From the NCBI GenBank assembly GCA_037439785.1, contig JBBIVJ010000009.1, forward strand, positions 1-64,000: a stretch of DNA of 64,000 bases, read 5' to 3'. The DNA is from DSVZ01 sp037439785. Lineage in GTDB: Bacteria > Verrucomicrobiota > Verrucomicrobiia > Limisphaerales > J093. Each line of letters opens with the position of its first letter. The first letter of the stretch is position 1. This document shows, one piece after another, positions 18,659 through 30,300 of this stretch. Under the pieces are notes generated by a model. That model made no database searches. It had not been told where the DNA came from and was given only the letters and a program-made list of their open reading frames with translations. The translations under genes were made by a program, and so were the position numbers.

Positions 18659-21060
18659 ACGGCCCGCGCCTGCTCGCGCTGGGGCTCGCCAGCCTGACGG
18701 GGTTGGGGGGCGTGCTGGCGGCCGCCCCCGTAGTGCTCCCCGGGACCGCCCCGCTGGAAGAGGCCGGTGACCCCGCCGCCGACATGCTGGCCGGTATGAG
18801 CCGGTATCTGGAGCGCGAACTGGCCACAATCACCGCGCGGCGTCAGGCCCGTTTCCAGGCCGGCCTGGACAAGCTCCACCAGCGCGCCGGCGCGCCCCCG
18901 GACCCGCTCCGGCACGACCTTTTTCTCGCCGGCTGGGAAACCCTGACCGGCGCCCAGCGCGAGCGGCTCCGCTACATTCTCGGGGTGACTGACCGCCGGG
19001 AACCGCCGGCGATGCGGTTCCCGGCACCGGCGGGTACGAACGCCCTCCCTCCGGCCCTCGAACTGGCCCGCGGGCCGGGTTACCGCGTGTTCCAAGTTGC
19101 CTGGCCGGTGTTTCGCGGCGTGGAAGGGGAAGGGCTGCTCCTGGCCCCGGACGGCCCGCCGAAGGCCGACGTGATCGCGCTGCCCGACTGCGACCAGACC
19201 CCCGAGCAACTGGTGGGGCTGGCGCCGGGGCTGCCCGAGGAATTCCGCTTCGCCCACCGGCTCGCGGCCTTCGGCTGCCGCGTGCTGGTGCCGGTGTTGA
19301 TTGACCGCTCGGACCGCTTCGCCGGCAACCCGGGCGTGCGCGCCGTCCGCCACAGCCAGCGCGAAACCCTCTGGCGGGCCGGCTACGAAATGGGCCGCAC
19401 GCCGGCGGGGTACGAGGTCCAAAAGGTCCTCGCCGCGGCGGACTGGATCGAGGCCACGCGCCAGGGCCTGGCCGAACCGGGCGACCTCGGCGCCTGGCTG
19501 CGGCTGCGGGCCACGGCCCCGCAGGGCCTGCAAAGCGCGGGGGTCATCGGCTACGGCGAAGGCGGGATGATCGCCTTGTACGCCGCCGCCCTGGACCCGC
19601 GGTTCCGCGCCGCGGCCGTGCTGGGGTACTTTGGCCCTCGCGAGCGCCTGCACGAAGAGCCCATCTACCGCAATGCGTGGTCCCTGTTGCGTGACTTCGG
19701 CGACGCCGAGCTCGCCCGGCTGGTGTTCCCGCGCAGCCTGTACCTCGAGCACGGGCGCTACCCGGAAGTCCGGCACACCGACGAACACGGCGGCGCCCCC
19801 GGCCGCCTGACACGCCCGGCTGACGGGGAAGTGGACCGAGAGGTCGAGCGCGCGCGGCTGGACGAGGCGTTCCCCACCTTGATCTCCGCCGGGCCGGAGG
19901 CGGTGGGAAGCCGGGCCACACTGGTCCGCTTCACCCGCGATCTCCAACCGCACGGGGACGGGCTCCCCGAAGAACTGCCGGAGCCCCCGCGCGCGACCGC
20001 GCCGCTGCCCGACCCCGCCGCGCGCCAGTTGCGGCAGTACCGGCAACTCCTCGAGGACACCCAGCACCTGATGCGCGAGGCGGAGTACGCGCGGCGGGAA
20101 TTTTGGAAGCGGGCGGACTTCCGGTCCCTGGCCGGCTTCACCAACTCCGCCGCGTGGTACCGGGACCATTTCGCGCGCGAGATTGTCGGTCTGATTCCGC
20201 CCGCGTCGGTCCCGGCCCAACCGCGGTCGCGGCTCCTGTATGAAACCAACGGCGTGCGCGGCTACGAGGTGCGGCTGGAGGTGCACCCGGACCTGTTTGC
20301 CCGGGGCATCCTGGTGCTGCCGGCGGGGCTGCAAGCCGGCGAGCGCCGGCCGGTGGTCGTCTGCCAGCACGGCCTGGAGGGCACGCCGGCGGAGGTGGCC
20401 GACCCGCGCGTGGACCATCCGGCGTACCACCGTTTTGCCTTCCGGCTGGCCGAGCGCGGTTTCGTGACCTTTGCGCCGCAGAATCCCTACCGCGGCGGCA
20501 CCCGTTTCCGGCAGGTGCTGCGCCAGGCCCAGCCGCTGGGGCTCACGCTCTGGTCGTTCATCGTCCGGCAGCACGAGGTGATCACCGACTGGCTGGCGGC
20601 GCAGGCGTTTGTGGACCCGCGACGCATCGCCTTCTACGGCCTGAGCTACGGCGGCAAGACGGCCATGCGCGTGCCGGTGCTGGTGGACCGCTACTGCCTG
20701 AGCATCTGCTCCGCGGACTTCAACGAGTGGATTTGGAAGAACGTCTCGGCCCGGGCGCCGTACTCGTACCTGTGGACCGCCGAGTATGACATGCCCGAGT
20801 TCAATCTCGGCAACACGTTCAACTACGCCGAGCTGAGCTGGTTGATCTGCCCGCGGCCGTTCATGGTCGAGCGGGGCCACGATGACGGCGTGGCGCCGGA
20901 TGAGTGGGTGGCCTACGAATTCGCCCGGACCCGCCGACACTTCGTCAAGCTCGGGCTGGCCGACCGGGTGGCGATCGAGTTTTTTGACGGCCCGCACACC
21001 ATCCACGGCGTGGGCACCTTCGCGTTCCTGCACCGGCATCTGGGCTGGCCGGCGCCCTGA
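18655..21060 (+). CDS. Exported double alpha/beta-hydrolase protein, second domain active-looking
   Basis: The 801-residue protein begins with a hydrophobic signal. It contains two hydrolase-like halves. In the first (about 130-350), the elbow reads GYGEGGMIALYAAALDPR, where Gly replaces the nucleophilic Ser, so this half should be inactive. In the second (about 530-800), the oxyanion region is VVVCQHGLEG, the elbow is GLSYGGKTAMRVPVLV with Ser present, and GHDDGVAPDEW and FDGPHTIHG offer the Asp and His. The closest general type is the acetyl-xylan-esterase/dienelactone-hydrolase-like group of Verrucomicrobia and Planctomycetes. Coupled to the upstream oxidoreductase through the ATGA overlap, it probably releases or processes a carbohydrate ester. 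Confidence 0.75.
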   Translation: MNGPRLLALGLASLTGLGGVLAAAPVVLPGTAPLEEAGDPAADMLAGMSRYLERELATITARRQARFQAGLDKLHQRAGAPPDPLRHDLFLAGWETLTGAQRERLRYILGVTDRREPPAMRFPAPAGTNALPPALELARGPGYRVFQVAWPVFRGVEGEGLLLAPDGPPKADVIALPDCDQTPEQLVGLAPGLPEEFRFAHRLAAFGCRVLVPVLIDRSDRFAGNPGVRAVRHSQRETLWRAGYEMGRTPAGYEVQKVLAAADWIEATRQGLAEPGDLGAWLRLRATAPQGLQSAGVIGYGEGGMIALYAAALDPRFRAAAVLGYFGPRERLHEEPIYRNAWSLLRDFGDAELARLVFPRSLYLEHGRYPEVRHTDEHGGAPGRLTRPADGEVDREVERARLDEAFPTLISAGPEAVGSRATLVRFTRDLQPHGDGLPEELPEPPRATAPLPDPAARQLRQYRQLLEDTQHLMREAEYARREFWKRADFRSLAGFTNSAAWYRDHFAREIVGLIPPASVPAQPRSRLLYETNGVRGYEVRLEVHPDLFARGILVLPAGLQAGERRPVVVCQHGLEGTPAEVADPRVDHPAYHRFAFRLAERGFVTFAPQNPYRGGTRFRQVLRQAQPLGLTLWSFIVRQHEVITDWLAAQAFVDPRRIAFYGLSYGGKTAMRVPVLVDRYCLSICSADFNEWIWKNVSARAPYSYLWTAEYDMPEFNLGNTFNYAELSWLICPRPFMVERGHDDGVAPDEWVAYEFARTRRHFVKLGLADRVAIEFFDGPHTIHGVGTFAFLHRHLGWPAP

Positions 21061-21344
21061 AGGGGGAGCGGTGAAAGGTTAAACGGGGTTGAAAAGTAAA
21101 ACGGGAGACGGGAAGCGGCCTGTTCGGACTTCGGACCTCGACCTCCGGACTTGCCGGGCCGGCGGGAAGCGGGCGCGCCGGCAGAGGTAGCCCCGGCGTG
21201 AGCCGCGGGGGCGGTGGGGACTGCCGCACTCGAGGGCGCTGCCGCGCGCGGAAGGGCCACCCCTGGCCTGCCTACCTTGTGCCTTTGTGACGTGGCGGCT
21301 GGCGGTGAGTTTTCCGGCCGCGGGCAGCCGGGGAGGAGCCTGGT
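21061..21344. other. Intergenic region with a degenerate AAGTCCGAA-type repeat
   Basis: The region separates convergent genes. At 21123-21152 it carries, on the minus strand, a run of imperfect nonamers of the type AAGTCCGGA, AGGTCCGAA and AGTCCGAA. Similar units occur at 45684-45736 on the plus strand. No gene or clear terminator is seen. Confidence 0.5.
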
Positions 21345-24300
21345 TCAGGGCAGCATTACCAGCCGGTAGAACTGGGTGGTTGCGCCGCCGGTGCCGAGGT
21401 CGGTCAGCACGGCTTCCGTGCCGGTGGCGGTGAACTGGCCGGCGTTGCGCCAGACGCCGCTGCCCAGGCTGGCGGTCGCCTCGAGGCGGTAGGTCCGTCC
21501 GGGCTGGGTGGTCCAGCGCAGAGTGACCTGGCCGGCTGGGCCCAGGTTCAGGCCCAGCAGTTGCGGCGCGGGCGGGGGCGTGGCGGTGTTGGCCGCGCCC
21601 GGCGTCGGGCTGGTCAGCCGTTCCGCCAGGGTGTCGTCGCGGCGCGGCTCGGGGTAGCCCCAGGCGGCGTCCGCGCCCAGGGCCGGGTATTCGAGGAAGT
21701 CCACCACGGCGGCCTCGGTGCCCTGGAGGCGGGACAGCACCACCACGCCGCCGGTGGGCTGGAGGCGGAACAGGGTGTGCCAGTGCGGGCCGGTGGTTTG
21801 GCCGGCCTGGCCGTCAGCCCAGATGAGCTTGTATTCGCCGGGAGCCAGGGCGGCGCCGGCGGGGAAGGCCCAGCGGGTGAGGTTGCTGAAGCTGTCCGAG
21901 AGGTACCAACCGGTCAACGGAAGCGATGACGCCCCCAGGTGGGCCAGTTCGAGCCAGGGGTCGCGTTCGCCGGCGTTGTCCTGCGGGCCGGTCTGGTTGA
22001 CGGCCTGGACCTCGTTGAGCCACAGGGCGGGGAACGGTTCGAGGGTGGCACGGACGGAGTTGGCGTATCCGGGGGTGTAGCCTTCGCGCGGCTGTTCAAG
22101 GACCTCGACGCTCACGCCCATGACGATGTCCGTACTGGTGGGGTTGGTCTGGTGGACCTCGACGGCGAGGACGTTGTCGCCCTGGCGAAGGTTGTCCACC
22201 GGCACCTCGAAGGGGCCCTCGTAAACGGCTTCGGTCACGGTGCGGGCGGCGGCGTCTTCACGTGCGGGTGTTACGCCTTCGGGCATGCCCAGCCAGAAGA
22301 TGGGGGTGCCGTTGAGGTGGAAGACCGCGCCATCGTCAATCACCGGGCTGAGCCGGAGGACGGCGCCGGCCGGGTTGCCGGTGAAGGTGAAGGTGTGGCG
22401 GAACAAGTAGCTCATCTGGCCGAGGGTGAGCTCGGTATTCTTCGGGGCGGGCAGGGCGGCGCCCTCGACGTAGAGCAAGGCCCGGCCGGAGGACCAGCCG
22501 GCCTCGCTGTAGCCCAGGCCGGTCCAGCCGGGGGCGGGGTCTTCGGCGGCCTGCCAGTAACGCCAGGTGGCGTCAATGGGCACGAGCGGGCGGGAGGTGG
22601 TGTTGGTCTGGTGTTCAACCGCCGCCCAGTTGGCCACGCGGCGATTGTCCTGGCGCGGGTCCCTCAACTGGAGCGAGGCCCGGCCGGAGCTGGCCGCGGC
22701 GGGCCAGGGGGCGGATTTGCGGAAGGTGACCCGGTCCACCAGCGCCGTCGGCTCCGGCGTGGCGGTGCGGTACAGGGCGAGGGTGCCGCCCTCGGCGGGC
22801 AGTTCGTTCACGTAGTTGCCGAGCACGTTGGTGCGGGGGCCGTAGGTCGAGTTGAACACGGTCCGGTTGCGGGCCACGACCAGGTAGGCACCCGGTTCGA
22901 GGCGGGTGTCGGTGGGGAACAGGAAGCGGGTGCCGGTGAGCAGCCAGCCGCCCAGGTCCCAGGCGGTGTTGGTCGAGGCATTGTACAACTCGACGTATTC
23001 GGCGCCGCTGGCCGGCGGGGTGTGCATGATCTCGTTGATGACCACCCGCGGCCAGGCCACGACGGTCACGCGGAAGGTCCGGGCGGCGCTGAGCGGGTTG
23101 CGCGCGTCGTTGTCCGTGACCCGGACGGTGATGGGGAAGACCCCGCCGCCCGCATCCTCGCCGAGCGCCCAAACGAACCGGCCCGTGACCGGGTCAATCG
23201 TCGCCCCGGCCGGAGCGCCGGGGTCCAGGCTGAAGGTCAGGGTCTGGGCCGGGCGGTCGGCGTCACTGGCCTCGGCCTGGAAGGTGAGGGTTTCGCCTTC
23301 GCGGACGGTGTGATCGGCCAGCGGGGCCAGGGTGGGGGCCTGATTGCGTTCGAGTACTTCGAGGCCGAAGACGCGGGTGGTGCTGAGCCCGGGCGGGAGC
23401 GTTTCCACGGCCCGAACCTCGAAGATGACGTTGCCGGGGCCGTCGTCCTCGGTGGTGGGCCAGGTAAGGCGGCCGGTGTCGGGGTCGAGCTGCGCCCCGG
23501 CGGGGCCGCGCACCAGTTCGAAGCGGATGGGCAACTGGGCGGCGTCGGGATCACGCGCTTCGAGCTGGAGGCTGTAGGTGTCGCCTTCCTCGACCGTTTG
23601 CGGGGAGAGGAAAGGCATCTCGGGCGGGTTGTTGACCTCGTTGACCGTGATGCGGACGGTGCGCGTGCTGCTGAGCGGCGGCGTGCCGTCGTCGGTGACG
23701 CGCACGGTGAGCGTGTACACGCCGGGGCCGTGTTCCTCGGCGGGGGTCCAGACCAGGGCGGGGCCGTCCGGATCAATCGCCACGCCTTCGGGGGTGCCGG
23801 GGTCGAGGCTGAAGCTGAGCGGTTGCGGTGGCAGGTCGAGATCGGTGGCCGTCAGCGGCACGGCCAGCAGCGAGCCTTCGTCCACGGCCTGATCGGCCAG
23901 CGGGGCCAGCACGGGCGGTTCGTTGACCTCGGTGACGGTGAGGGTGACGAGGCCGGAGGCGGAGCGGTGCGGGGTGCCGTTGTCGGTCACGATCACGGTG
24001 AAGGTGTATTCGCCGGGGCCCTGTGCCTCGGTGGGGGTCCAGGCGAAGAGGCCGGTGGCGGGTTCGAGGCTGGCGCCGGCAGGGGCGTCGGTGCCGAGGG
24101 TGAAGGTCAGTTGCTGGCCGGCGTCGGGGTCGGTGGCGGTGAGGGTGAACCGGGCGGGGCTCAGCTCGGGCACGGGGCGGGGCGGCTGCGGGTCCAGAGC
24201 CGGCGGGCGGTTGCCACCGGCCAGGTAGTTGGGCGCGCCCGGGGTGGGCCGGTCCAGGGTCAGCAGTGGCAGCGGGCCGCCGTCGGGGAAGCGGCCCTGG

Positions 24301-27300
24301 CTGACGTCGTTGGTCTGGGGGCCGAAGGTGAAACCGTCCACCAGCGAGCCGTCGGGGGCGAAGAGGCCGAGGGTTTCACCGGCCAGGCGGAGGCGGAAGT
24401 TGGCGTGGAGCGGGCCGCCGGGCTGGGTTTGGTTGCCTTCTTCATCGGCCCAGACCAGCAGGAAGCCCCCGGGCGGGACGACCGAGCCCGGGGGCACCTG
24501 GTACTTGGTGGGGTTGGGCAGGTCGTCGGTCAGATAATAGCCGGAGAGGTCGGCCGGGGCAGCGCCGGCGTTGTAGAGCTCGAACCAGTCGTCGAAATCG
24601 CCGTCGGCAGGGTCGGGGAGGGTGGTGTTGCCGGCCATGAATTCGTTGAGGGTGACCTGGAGGGTGGGCACGAACGGATCGTTCGGCGCGCCGGGGGTCA
24701 CCCGCGTGAAGGGCCGGCGGCGACGCGGTTCGCCGTCCGGGTGAGAGCCGTAGCTGCGGTCGGCCGCCAGCAGGGCATAGTTGAGGTAATCCACCACCGC
24801 CGGCCGGGTGGGGGAGCCCTGGAGCCGGACCAGGGCCACCGAGCCGGTCTCAGGGTCGAGGCGGAAGTTGGTGTGGGGGGCGCCGGGGACGGACTGGCCG
24901 GGCTGGCCGTCGGCCCAGACGCGCAGGAACTGGCGCGGGCCGAGCGTGGTGCCGGCCGGAAACTGCCAGCGGGTGAGGTTGGTGTAGGTGTCGGTGAGGT
25001 AAAAGCCCGAGAGGTCGAGCGTGGTGTCGCCGGCATTGTAGAGCTCGATCCAGGGTTCGTGGCGGCCCTCGGCGTCGGTGGGGCCGGTGAGGTTGTTGGG
25101 CTGGACCTCGTTGATCCAGAGGGCGGGGAAGGGAGTGAGTGTCTGGCGGGCGGCGTTGGCGAGGCCGGGGGTGACGCGGTTGACGTCGTTGGTGGCAGTG
25201 GCGCTCCAGTTGCTCACGCGCCAGGTGCCCTGGGCGGGGTCCACCAACTGGAGCGAAGGTCCGCGGCCATCGGCTTCGGCCGGCCAGGGCGGGACGTCGT
25301 CGTAGCGGACGTCGCAGATCACGGTGTCGGGGGCGCCGTTGGTGCCGGGGCGGACCAGGGCCAGGAGTTCGCCGCCGTTGTCGAGGGTGCCGGGGAATTC
25401 GTCGAAGACGGGGATGGTTTCGCCGTAGAGGGTGGCGAAGCTCTGACGGTTTTCGGCCAGGACCAGGAAGCCGCCGGGTTGGAGGATGGCGCCGGGCGGG
25501 AAGGTGTAGGCCACGCCGTCCAGCCGCCAGCCGGAGAGGTCGAAGGGGGTGGTGGTCGAGCGGTTGTACAGCTCGAGGAAATCGCCGTCGGGCTGGTCGG
25601 CGTTGTACTGGATTTCGTTGAGGACCAGGAAGTCCTGCGGGCGCTCCAGTTCGCCGGTGTAGGTGACGGTGATGGTGTCGCTGGCGCCGGGCACGGGGTT
25701 GCCGCGGCGGTCCTTGCCCACCAACACCAGCACGTTGGTGCGCTGGGTCAGGGGCAGGGACAGGCGGAAGGTGCGCTGGTCGGTCCAGGTGGCGGGGTAG
25801 GGGATGCCGTTGACCTCGAGGGTGGCGACGGCAAACGGGGCGGTGCCGGTCAGGAGGGTGGTGGCGGTGCTGGAGGTGTAGTCGTTGCCGCCGTTGGAGG
25901 TGATGGCGAAGCTGGCGGCGTCGTTGAGGCGAATCTGGTTGGAGATGTAGTTGCGGCGGCTGTTGATGTAGCTGGTGATGGCGCCCGGGGTGGACAGGCC
26001 GGTGATGCCGTTTTTGAGGAGCACGTCGCGGCGGGCGTCAATCTGGGGCTGGAACCGCTCGGGGAGCAGCGGGCCGTTGACGGCGTCCAGGTAGGCGCGC
26101 CAGAGCATGCGGCGGAAGGCGGGGTTGTCGTACATGCGGTTGACCACCGGGTCCTGGCCGCCCCAGAGGCTGGTGGTGGGGCCGTCGCCCAGGCCGAAGG
26201 TGAAGTCAATGTCCCAGCGCATGAGCACGGCGCCCAGGCCGGGCTGTTTGTACAGGTACATGTTCTGGCCGACGCGGTAGCTCCACATGTCCCAGTCGCC
26301 CATGATCCAGCCGCAACTGAAGGTGCGCATCCACTCGTCCATGTTGGCGAGGGTCAACAGGCCGTCCACGTAGCCGGCGCCGCTGGCGTTGGCGGCGTTT
26401 ACCAGGTTGAAGATGGTGGCGTAGTTGGTGGCGGTGCCGTCGTTGGAGCGGCGCTGGAAGGTCCAGCGGTAGCGGGCCAGCTTGAGGGCGCTGCCGGAGA
26501 GGAAGCGTTCGAGGGTGGCGCTGACCGCGTTGAACTGGCTGTTGTCGTCCTGGAACTCGAACCACATGGCGATTTTGTACAGGTCGCCGGCGCCGCCGTC
26601 GGGGAACCAGCGTTCGGCGTAGTCGTGGTCGGGTTGTTCGAGGTCCTCCATGACGTTGTAGGGCATGTTGCCGTTGCGGTAGAGCCGCAGGTAATGGGCA
26701 TGGAGGTAGGGCACGCCCTGCTGCTGGTGGAGCCAGGCGGCCAGTTGGCTGCGGATGGCCGTGGGTTCGTTGCCCGCGTTGCCCGTCGAGGCCAGGACCC
26801 GCTCGCTCTGGCCCAGCAAAAGGTCGTCGGCCGGCACTTCCACCGCGAAGTCTCCCCGGCCGCCGTGCCAGGGGCTGGCCTTGTCCCGGAAGCCGACGTT
26901 GTAGATGACGCGGTGGTCGTTGTACACCAGCGTGGCGTCGCGGTAGGTGTTGTCCAGACCGGCGGTGCGGGAGGCCTCGGTGGCCTGCGTGCTCCAGAGG
27001 TGGTAGTGGGCGAAGGTCCCGAACGGCACGGGGTCGCCCCAGCGGACCAGGCATTCCTGGCCCCGCGTGCCCGCCTCGGTGAAGGTACCGGACGGGAACG
27101 TGCTGCTGGCCGGCAGCGCGCCGCGGTCCGTGGCCTGGACACGGAAGGCCACCACGGTGCCGGCGCCCCGGCCGCTCAGGCGCGCGGACCACACGCCATC
27201 GCCCGCCACGGCATCGCCCGAAAGGCCGTCGTCGCGCATGGCCACGGTGGAATAGGTGGCGGTAGGGTCCTGGCGGAACTGGAGGCTGACGGAGGCGAGG

Positions 27301-30300
27301 CCATCGGGGTCTTCCACGCGGCAGGTGACCACCACGGCTTCGTTGGCCTGCGGCACGGCCGGAGTGTGGGTGACGTCCGCAATGGCCGGGCCGGCGTTGA
27401 GCACGCGGCGGCTGTTGGGCTGGCCCGGGGTGCCGAGGTTTTTGGGGATTGCCATGCGGGCCGGGAACTCGATCCAGTTGCCCTGGGCGCGGAAGAGCAC
27501 TTCCGGCCAGCCGGCCAGCCAGCGGACCTTGGCGCGGATGGTGGCATTCTGGTTTTGCGGCACCGAGGTGAACAGCGTGTTGCGGATGCTGTTGATGCCG
27601 GTGTCGCCGTCGCCCTGGGCGCGCACGTAGAGGCAGCGGGCGCCGCTGGCGGCGCCGGAGGTGACCACGGTCGAGCGGCTGTGGTTGCCGGTGAGGGTCC
27701 AGCCGGTGGGCGTGGGGGTTCCTTCCTCGAAACCGCCGTTGCGGACCACGTTGGTGCTGCCGACGCGGAAGAACTCGACGTCGTCCACCAGGCATTCGCC
27801 GGGGCCGAGCATCGAGATGCGAAGGCGGTTGGCGGGGAAGCTGGTGTTGCCGTTGTCGAGCCGGCCGGTGAACTCGACGGTGGTCCAGGGGGCCTTCTGG
27901 GTCTCATCGCTGTCGGCCCAGCTCATGGGCTGGAGGGGGTCGGCGCGCGGGTCAATCAGCTCGAGGCTGGAGCCGCCGCCATCGCTTCGACGGCCCCAGC
28001 GGCCGCCGTCCTTGTAGGCCACTTCGGCCACGGTGATGAAGATGGTGTTGGTCACCACCTGGCCCGGGGCGTTGGTACGGACGATCAGGTCGGGCTTGGC
28101 CAGGGCCAGCCGCTCGCCGCCATTGGCCAGGCGGCCGGAGAAATTGCCCGCGGTGTTGGCGGGGGTGAGCTGGGGGTAGTTGGCCCGCAGCCGGTCCGCG
28201 TCCGCCGCCACCACCAGGAAGCTGCCCGCCGGCACGACCGTTCCGGCGGGGATTTCGAAGTCAATGCCCTCGACGAAACGCCAGCCGGACAGGTTCACCG
28301 GCGCGGCGCTGCGGTTGTGCAGCTCGACGTACTCGTCGGCGTCGTCCTCCGAAATGGGGTGGTACATGATTTCGTTGATGACGATGTCCTCGAGGCGCCG
28401 GGCGGCGTTGGCCGTACCGGGCGTGGGAGTCGCCAGCCGGCTCCAGCGCGGCGCGCCGTCGGGGGTGCGCCCCAGGGCGACGCCGTTTTCCTGGCCGCCG
28501 AAGCGGAGCGCGTCCAGCACCCGCGTGCCGGCCGGGTCGAGCAGGTAAAGGGCCTCCCCGGCCGAGTCCAGGGCGAAGCCCAGTTGGGTTTGGTCCCAAC
28601 TCAGGAAGCCGCGCGCCGGCAGGCGCGTGCCGTCAGGGATGCGGAAGCGGTTGGTGGCCGGGTTGTCGGTGAGGATGCAGCCGGAGAGGTCCAGCTCGGT
28701 CAGGCCGGTGTTGAACAGCTCAACGAAATCCAGCACGGGGTCGTCGGTGTGGGCGAGGATTTCGTTCAGGACCACCGCGCTCAGCGGCGTGGGCACCCAG
28801 GGGTCGGGCGAGCCGGGCGAGCCGCCGCGCTGTTCGCTGGCGGCCCAGGCGCGGGGGTCGTCTTCCCCGTAGCTGGGGCGGGCCGGCACCAGCGAGTGCC
28901 CCGCGCCGTCCGCCGCCGCGGGCCAGGGCGACTGGTCCGAGTAGTTCACCTCGAGCCGGATGGCGTCGAGGTTGTTGCGCAACCGCACCCGGCCGGCGTC
29001 GTTGGGCAGGTTGCCGGTGTAGGGGCCCAGCACGTTGGTCAGGCCATAGACGGCCTTCACGTCCTCGGGCGCGGCGGCGACGACCACGAAGTCCCCGGCC
29101 TGGAGGCTGAAGCCCTCGGGGAAGGTGAAGCTGATGTCGCCCGACAGTCGCCAGCCGCTGAGGTCCTCGAACACCGAGCGGGCGTTGTAGAGCTCGACGA
29201 ACTCGAGGTTCCGGCCGTCGTCGCGCGGGGCGGGGTGGTACATGATTTCGCTGAAGATCATGCCGGTGGTGCGGCTGGACGGCCCCAGGGGCTCGCGCGG
29301 GAAGGCCAGGCTGCTGACGGTGACGGGATTGACCGCCGGGCCGAGGTCGCGGAAGCGGGCGGTGGCCAGGCTGTTGGTGTTGCCGCTGGCGACGGCCAGG
29401 CCGAGGTAGAGGGTGCTGCCCAGGCCGGTGAAGTTCTGGCTGCCCAGTTGGACCCAGGTCTGGCCGTCCACACCGGCAAAGCCGGTCAAGGTCTGCCCCT
29501 GCCGCCGCAGCCGGAGCCAGGTTTGCGGGTAGTTGGCGCGGAACCCGCCCCGCGGGGCCGCCGCGGTGGTGGCCGCGCCGGCGGTGGGCCGGGCCTCAAA
29601 GAAGCAGCCCAGTTGCATCGAGGAAGCAAAGGCCCCGGCAAAGCGGGCATTGGCGTCGGTGCTTTCCCGCGCCATCAGGCCGGCGTGGAGGAAGGGGTCG
29701 CTGACCGTCACCCCGTCCAGCCGCACCCGCTGATCGAAGTCGCCGGTCAGGGGCTTCCAGGCGAACTGGAGCCGGTCGCTGGTGCCGCCGACATCGCCGC
29801 TGCCGGTGACGTCCACCCCGCCCGGCACCGGTTGGGCGCCGCCGGCCAGGGGCGGGTTGCCGATGTCCCAGGGCAGGTACTCGACCGCCATGAAGTGGGC
29901 GGTGGAGTCAGGGGCGATGACGTTCGGCGTCTGGGCGCGGTCGCGGACGTTGCTGACGCGTAGGGTGTAGGTGACGCCCAGGGTGAGGGGGGAGGTGTTC
30001 AGCACCACCACCGCGGGTGATTCCCCCAATGCCGCCGAGGCCACGGTCACCCCCCCGCTGAGCTGGTAGTTGGCCCGGTCCAGGCCGGAGCCTGTGGAGA
30101 CCGGTTCGCTGAAGGTGACCTCGACCTGGTTGGTGCCGCGGTTGCGTGCGCCCAACAGCCCCGGCGGGGTGGTGTCCGGCACCACGGTCAAGACCGCCTC
30201 GTCACTGGTAACCGAGCCCTGGTCATTGGTGATCACGCAGCGGAACCGGGCGTTGTGGTCGGCCAGAGTCACCGGGCCGTAAACCAGTTCCGGGGCATCG

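Noticed and set aside
21939..29963. A 2,674-codon open frame antisense to the giant CotH protein.
   Set aside because: It is dominated by Gly, Ala and Val with no domains, while the minus strand has a signal peptide and clear domains.
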